A stretch of 64,000 nucleotides of DNA from Kalaharituber pfeilii (Eukaryota; Ascomycota; Pezizomycetes; Pezizales; Pezizaceae), in contig WHUZ01000075.1 in assembly GCA_015179045.1 (NCBI GenBank), forward strand, positions 1 through 64,000. Reading direction: 5' to 3'. A program made the translations under genes and the position numbers. The notes under the pieces are model-generated. The model had not been told where the DNA came from. It saw only the letters and a program-made list of their open reading frames with translations, and searched no databases. Positions within the stretch are counted from its first letter, which is position 1. Each line of letters opens with the position of its first letter. Positions 58,736-64,000 of the stretch are shown in pieces.

Positions 58736-58807
58736 TGCCCGAACTCGGAATCGAACCGAGAACCTTGTCATTACGAGTGACACGCTCTACCATTGAGCCA
58801 TTCGGGC
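58736..58807 (-). tRNA. tRNA-Thr (anticodon CGU)
   Basis: 72 nt on the minus strand fold as a standard cloverleaf: acceptor stem GCCCGAA/TTCGGGC, D arm GCTC-AATGGTA-GAGC, anticodon stem TGTCA/TGACA with loop CTCGTAA (anticodon CGT, reading ACG) and T arm CTCGG-TTCGATT-CCGAG. The discriminator is A. No intron. The B-box GGTTCGATTCC is intact, and the A-box region is present. It lies alone in a repeat-rich area. Confidence 0.95.
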
Positions 58808-60459
58808 AATTGCTGAATGTTTCGGGTTTAATCCAATAAGTACAGTTCTTTTGATGGCATTACTAGCCATACGCTACTTTTATGATAGTTTCAAAAGTTT
58901 CTGATAAATGCCATATCAGGGCCTGCACACCTTTTAATGCTCTCGTACCCTTCTTCATTCTATTGCGATCTCTGATAGAATTCGGCCTTACGGATGACCC
59001 ATCCTCATTTTCCATTTCTGCTACATTCAGAACCTTATTTTTTTTTTTCTGATAGCACAGCATGAAGGGTATCCTTTCTCGGTCGGATTCTCGAACCAGA
59101 CGACCGCTGTATAGTGGCTTGAAGACTGACCCGACTCAATCATGGGTGCTTCTCACGGAGGGAGTTACGTATCTCCAAAACAGCACCACCAACATCTGCA
59201 CCATCTTCTACGAGGCGCGATCACAATACTTCTGGTTCTTTACATCTAAGATGTCCAAGTAGTGAGGGACTATGGTAGTCAGCCTGGCAAAACGAATAAT
59301 GTTATTACTTCTGCGAACACTAATCCATTACTGGGACATCCTGGATATAAAGGAAGTAAGAACTAGAAGCACTTGTCAAGAATTGATGAGTATAAGCGAA
59401 AATTTTATAGGATAACAGCCTACTAAATTGCAAAATTAAGCAGATTCTTGAATATTTCTATTTTATTCAATTGGATTATTGTAGAAATCTACAGGTGATA
59501 CACCAGTTTAAAGCTAACAGTCACTTCAAAAATTGCCAGGGAAACAAGGTCAGGCACAATCACTGATTGCAGTGTTGGACGGCAATGCCGTCCTGGGAGC
59601 CACAGGAGAAGTTATTCGCGGTCAACAACCTTCTGCCACTTTGCAGTTGCCTATCTCAACTGAATAACTGTGCATCAACCAGACTAGCATTGGAACGGCT
59701 ATCTCAATCCTATTCGACTTGATTTTCAAACGATATACGTAAATATATTAGAGAACAAAGAAGGGAGCGAGTGTGTCAGAAAACGCGTTCGTATCCGAAA
59801 TTAGCAATTGCCAACATTCCCTGCCGTATCTCAAGCAGCTTCACTTGATGAACTTGTTTATTGACTGCCAAATCAAACGTTTACAACGGATGCTGATCCG
59901 GCCTAAGTGGTCATATAGCACACTTGTACAGGACGTTCTGAAGCATGATGAGTGGAGTATCAGCAATGTACTTAATCCCGAGCTGCGCACAAAGCACATT
60001 TGGGAAATGTTTTCAATTTGTTATGTTGCTGCTCACCTATTGGTTTATTGTTGCCCCTGAAATCTGAAGTAGCTTGTCTGATGATTTGCATACACCGGCG
60101 TGAACCTCCAATACGTTCGACCCCTGGCAGAATTCAAGGATGCCGACAATTGTCAGCATTGTGCGGTATCAGCCTGGGTCGCTAGTCTTCTATCTATTCA
60201 CTTTTATAATAGTGTGCAACTCCCTCCATCGCTCATTCTTTCCAATCTTTTGTTTACATTCGCTCTTTTTTTATCCATACCCTGGTGGTTGTCTTTCCAG
60301 TAACTGTTGTTACTGTTACTCTCTTTTCGTGCGCCAGTTTCGCGTGAGGACGAACTTTCATTCTTTTACATACCATCTTTTCTTATACCTCCAGTGTGGA
60401 TACCTGGAATTGATAAGCGACAGCATTCCTAAAATATTCTCTTCGTTTAAAGACTCAAA
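58808..60459. other. Gene-free stretch between tRNA and the small membrane-protein gene
   Basis: About 1.6 kb. The frames at 59773-60060 and 60140-60535 have no domain I recognise. The T-rich last 250 bases probably include the promoter and leader of the downstream gene. Confidence 0.4.
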
Positions 60460-61262
60460 ATGTCGAAAGTTACGCAAAACAACACTGTTCGGGAAGTTAT
60501 TGTTTCTAGCGATACGATTAGCATCAGTCCAATAGTCTTCTCGAGCGTCCGGCAGCTCCAGACAATTTCATTGCTTTCCCCAATTAGTGAACCGGGAGCG
60601 AAGGGACAGAATACCCAATATCGAACTCTTCTCACTATCAATACATACCCATACACACAAGTTTCACATGGAGATCTGAAATCAACAGACGCACACTATG
60701 ACCAGGACTACAGCATTGTTATCGATAGGGATGTCTTCAATAATCCACCAGATACACATGAACAAAATACCACTAAGTTTCCTCCGATGCCAACCTATAA
60801 CGAGAGTCAGCGAGCATATTACCCACATGGCGTTAAGCGGCTTCCATATTTTCACCCCCAGAAATTCTCGAAGAGGTAAAATCTTAATCCGCATGACTTT
60901 ATGATACTGTTACTAATAAAGAGACTGTTAGGCTGCGGACTCTGATGGATAAACGGCGGAGGCCTCAACCACTAATGCTAGATCTCGATTGCAAGCCCCA
61001 GCCAAAATCCTACTTCTCACCTTCTCCTACGCCTTGTCAGACCTCACAGTCAACTGATTCCATATTCCAATCAATTCTCAGACTTTTACCGAAAACAAAC
61101 GCTTATGATGAGCTCGACCAGGAGGAATATAACCATTATCATGTGGAGAGATGTGACTTGTTAAGGCGCCTGGACCGCAAAGCTCTTATCATTGTGATCG
61201 TGGGGATGCTCTTGGCAGCATTGGCGTTGGGCGCATGGGTCATGGCAACGATAGCAGCCTAG
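60460..61262 (+). CDS. Putative tail-anchored membrane protein, unknown family
   Basis: Two exons, 60460-60875 and 60932-61262, joined by a 56-nt GT-AG intron with a TTACTAAT branch-like site; the join (FSKR-LRTLMDKRRRP) keeps one frame of 248 residues. Residues 1-150 are polar, Thr/Ser/Pro-rich and without signal peptide. There is a basic patch KRRRPQP, and a charged helix (DELDQEEYNHYHVERCDLLRRLDRKA) precedes a single hydrophobic segment at the extreme C-terminus (ALIIVIVGMLLAALALGAWV). This is the layout of a tail-anchored or type IV membrane protein. The start context (AAAATGTCG) is good. I do not recognise the family; the gene call rests on coherent splicing and the membrane segment. It sits in repeat-rich DNA and could be lineage-specific. 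Confidence 0.6.
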
Positions 61263-61895
61263 AGGGTTAATGTAATGACAAAATTTTACAAAAGATTGAC
61301 AGCGAAAGAAGGTCCTCATGAGACGCTGGCATGAGGCTTGCAGCACAGGCGAACTGGGAGCGAGATTGTGTCGCTTGCTTCACTGGAGTTTTGGTTGGCT
61401 TACGCATTTGGGAAAAGAAAAAGAAGTATGTAATTGGGTTATTGAGGGCAGATCTGGCAGGGAAACCTCCGGAGGGCAGCATTCAAGGAAGTATTGAAAA
61501 AAGGCATTACATGCACCGTTCTCTAATAGCATTTATTTCAACGGATTATCACATTGTACTTAGTCTCGTAACAAGCTTTTGTACTGTACTCGTATAGTTA
61601 GTGTCCTGAGTGTTGAAGGTAATTTACGCACGGCAGCATTGGTGGTTGCGCGGGTACTTCGCCACAAACAACCCTCTTAGTTAGATCGAGGTATCAAAGA
61701 CAGAGCAGAGTGGAAGATAATTGTTCTTCTTCCTGGACCCCTTAATTCTCAATGTCTGGAAAGTAGGCTGCCGTGATACGCTTACTTTCCAACTAGGTTA
61801 CTTGCTTCTTATGATTCAGTGCGTCGGCCGTCTCTCTCCGAAATTTCTTGACGCTCCTCTCCTTTCAGCTGGTGAGACTCAACTGGCCTTGCATA
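61263..61895. other. Gene-free stretch
   Basis: About 0.6 kb after the small membrane-protein gene; no recognised feature. Confidence 0.4.
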
Positions 61896-62059
61896 CTAGG
61901 TCGTTTCAAAAGTATCCGGACACCTGACTAATGCAGAATATATGTAGTATGCAGTACTTTGGTATGCACTAGTATACTTCTGGACTAGATCCCAGTAGTT
62001 GAACCTAGCTAGAGGGGCATTCTTTGACTGCCGGAGAGCCCCAACCCAGATACTTTGCT

Positions 62060-62420
62060 GCTGCCATAGTTACAATAACGGCTGCTGCTGTTTTGGATTC
62101 TATTCTGGGAACCATTTTGATAGCATTTATACCCGTGCAATAGTTATTTTGGCAATCATCTCGACAACTATTTTGACAGCCATGCAGCAGCAGTTTTTCT
62201 CAGCAATTTCAGTAGCAGTCTCAACGGTCATCTCAGAGGATATTTTGACAAGAATTTTAGTAGCGCCTTTGCAGCAGCCATTGCAGCAGCCATTTCAGTA
62301 GCTGTTTTGACGGTCATCTTGACAGCCATTTGGAGAGTCATTTCAACCTTTTGATGGCCATTTCGGAAGCTGTTTTGACAGTCATTTCACACCTGTTTTG
62401 ACAACTGTTTCTGTACCTGT
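62060..62420. repeat. Third copy of the degenerate 12-bp-unit array (reverse strand)
   Basis: Read on the minus strand it gives GTTGTCAAAACAGGTGTGAA and GACCGTCAAAACAGCTACTG units, the same as the arrays at 35752 and 57345. It is located inside the complete element 61896-62838. Confidence 0.6.
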
Positions 62421-62617
62421 TCCAGACAGCTATCCACACAATTATTGTCTAGTTACATTATAGTATTATGCTGTTATTTCCCCAACCTGCATTGGTACAT
62501 TTTGCTATTACATCATAGATGGAAGTTCAGGCTTTGTTCAGAGAGTACACTGTAGAGTATGGTAAGGTAGCGGTAGAGAACGCAAAGCGCTGCCAAGTAG
62601 CATCCAGAAGTATGATA

Positions 62618-62769
62618 CTCGCTGGTTCGGGAAGTATTGGAACGCTGCATAAATTGTATGCGTTATTCGCTCTTTGGAATAGGGTCCATTCATGCCACTT
62701 CGGACTATTCCAGAAGGTGAATAGCGCATACGTTTTATGTAGCGTTCCAATACTTTCCGAACCAGCGAG
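62618..62769. mobile_element. Hairpin MITE, 152 bp, nested in the 943-bp element
   Basis: The ends CTCGCTGGTTCGGGAAGTAT and ATACTTTCCGAACCAGCGAG are inverted repeats with one mismatch, and complementarity continues through GGAACGCTGCATAA, GCGTTATTCGC and GGAATAGGGTCC. TA flanks both ends (62616-62617, 62770-62771). Longer sister of the 57-bp element at 56490. Confidence 0.8.
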
Positions 62770-62838
62770 TAGGATAGCACATATTGCATTACGCATAGAC
62801 GCATAACATGCATTAGTCAGGTCTTTGAAACGACCGAG

Positions 62839-64000
62839 TAGCGGCTCTTGGCGATGATTAAGCACAGTTTTCTACTACAAAGTAATTGTGTGCACACTGA
62901 TAGCTACTTGGCTGCCAAACAAAATAAACTTCTTGCTAAGCACAAAGCCCGCCAGAAATTCGAGGTTTGAATCTAGTCTCATGCCAAGATCCTCTGGCTG
63001 CTAAAAGCCGAACGCAGTTTATATCTGGCTAGATTGCCTAGAGCCACTAATGCAAGGCTAGTTGAGTCTCACCAGCTGAAGGGATAACCTAACCATGAGA
63101 ATAAACCTAACCCATTATCGGTATCCCTCTTTGTCATCTTGACAGGGCTGAAGAAGACAGCACGACAGATATTGCCACATGCTAGTGGAACACATCACTG
63201 GCATACGCGTACGATCTTGAGCCATACTGGATGGCGCAAAATCGGGATTTACCTGAAGGGGATACTCTCTGGCTTCGCTCATGCAGTAAAGATTAAACGT
63301 TACAATAGTCCCTGTACCAAAAGCTGACAGAAACAGTTCAGCTGGAAATGGATATGCCAATGAGACGGGGACAGCTTTGCAGTGGGGATCGATCAGACCA
63401 CAATCTCGATAAACCTGCCGAAATCTTGATGCACGAAATAAGATAATTGATGATGACAGTGTATCAAGAGACAGAGTCTTCTACAGTGGTTCTGTGGTGT
63501 ATCTGGTTGGATAGTTTCTCGCCTTCTTCAGCAAGTTAGTATTGAAAAGCATTTCAGTAATAGAATGACACCTACCAAGCGCTCGCCAACGTCACCTCTG
63601 ATATTTAGCAACCGCAACCAGCTCCACTGGCTTCTTCTATGTCATGACCATGGAATAGGATTCCCGGATTTTCACCAAGTAGTTGACTCACTTCACAGAC
63701 GCTTTCCTTTACGGCAGATAACATTATGTAGCCTCGGAACAATTATGTTCTCAGGCAGTATTACAGTAGAAATCACTAAAAATTGCGCTTGAAGCCATTG
63801 AAGTTGGTTTATATTCATCATCGTGCATGAAGCGGGTAGCGGCTTCCGGCAGGGAGCAGCGGGAGATGATATCATAGTGCCAAGCGGTCATCAAGCGTGG
63901 ATTGGTAGTTAACCACAAACTCCCTCTTCCGCTTTTATGTAGCTGCATTGCATCCCGCCTGGTAGTGGCTCTTGCAACGTCCTTGCACACAGGAAAAGCA
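62839..64000. other. Gene-free window end
   Basis: About 1.2 kb of mixed composition. Short frames only (63565, 63139), none with a domain I recognise. No tRNA or TIR pair seen. Confidence 0.4.

Larger units (their letters stand above)
61896..62838. mobile_element. TIR element, 943 bp, C-TAGGTCGTTTCAAA ends, TA-flanked
   Basis: The left end CTAGGTCGTTTCAAAAGTAT and the inverted right end CTCGGTCGTTTCAAAGACCT share a CTNGGTCGTTTCAAA core, both continuing into CCTGACTAATGCA. TA flanks both ends (61894-61895, 62839-62840). The interior contains the reverse-strand copy of the 12-bp-unit array and a nested hairpin MITE. It is the complete form of the element truncated at 35424. Confidence 0.75.

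Overview
The window is nuclear DNA from a filamentous ascomycete fungus (Pezizomycotina type). The genes have short spliceosomal introns, mostly 47-200 nt, with GT-AG borders and CTAAC/CTGAC-like branch sites. The gene families are fungal: C-22 sterol desaturase CYP61/ERG5, an AspB/CDC3-type septin, a TTS1/POM33 reticulon-like protein and a SEC7 ARF-GEF. I cannot place it to class or genus from the sequence alone.

Layout. 0-10 kb is GC-rich and gene-dense: a PTEN-like phosphatase (+), mitochondrial ribosomal protein mL44/MRPL3 (+), an unrecognised Pro/Gln/His-rich nuclear-type protein with a CxxC...H...H motif (-), a palmitoyl-protein thioesterase (+) and a TMEM33/Pom33-family membrane protein (-). 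10-13.7 kb has no convincing gene. 13.7-15.4 kb is a four-exon septin (-). 15.4-19.2 kb is gene-free apart from one small TIR element. 19.2-25.5 kb is the SEC7 gene (-), and 26.9-28.5 kb a PlsC-family lysophospholipid acyltransferase (-). 28.8-38.4 kb is a transposon graveyard. 38.45-39.7 kb encodes a cyclin-box protein (-), 44.1-47.1 kb a seven-exon cPLA2-like phospholipase (-) and 50.5-52.4 kb six-exon ERG5 (+). 52.4-64 kb is again repeat-rich and gene-poor, with one tRNA-Thr(CGU) at 58.7 kb (-) and one small two-exon gene for a putative tail-anchored membrane protein at 60.5-61.3 kb (+).

The host genes are ordinary housekeeping loci: phosphoinositide and phospholipid metabolism, Golgi traffic, sterol synthesis, cytoskeleton and mitochondrial translation. 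Nothing indicates a secondary-metabolite cluster or a defence island. Several proteins act on membranes or lipids (SEC7, acyltransferase, cPLA2-like, ERG5, PTEN-like, PPT1), but they are on mixed strands, separated by repeats, and I see no operon-like logic.

The most interesting structure is in the non-coding part. At least eight families of non-autonomous DNA elements can be read directly from their terminal inverted repeats: TA-flanked Tc1/mariner- or pogo-like MITEs, a hAT-like MITE with an exact 8-bp duplication, and PIF/Harbinger-type relics. There are two nesting events, a near-empty paralogous site, and three dispersed degenerate arrays of a 12-bp unit that reads as Lys/Thr/Ala/Val tetrapeptides. 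The first two genes carry three apparent single-base frame changes in C-rich sequence, which are more likely sequence errors than biology.
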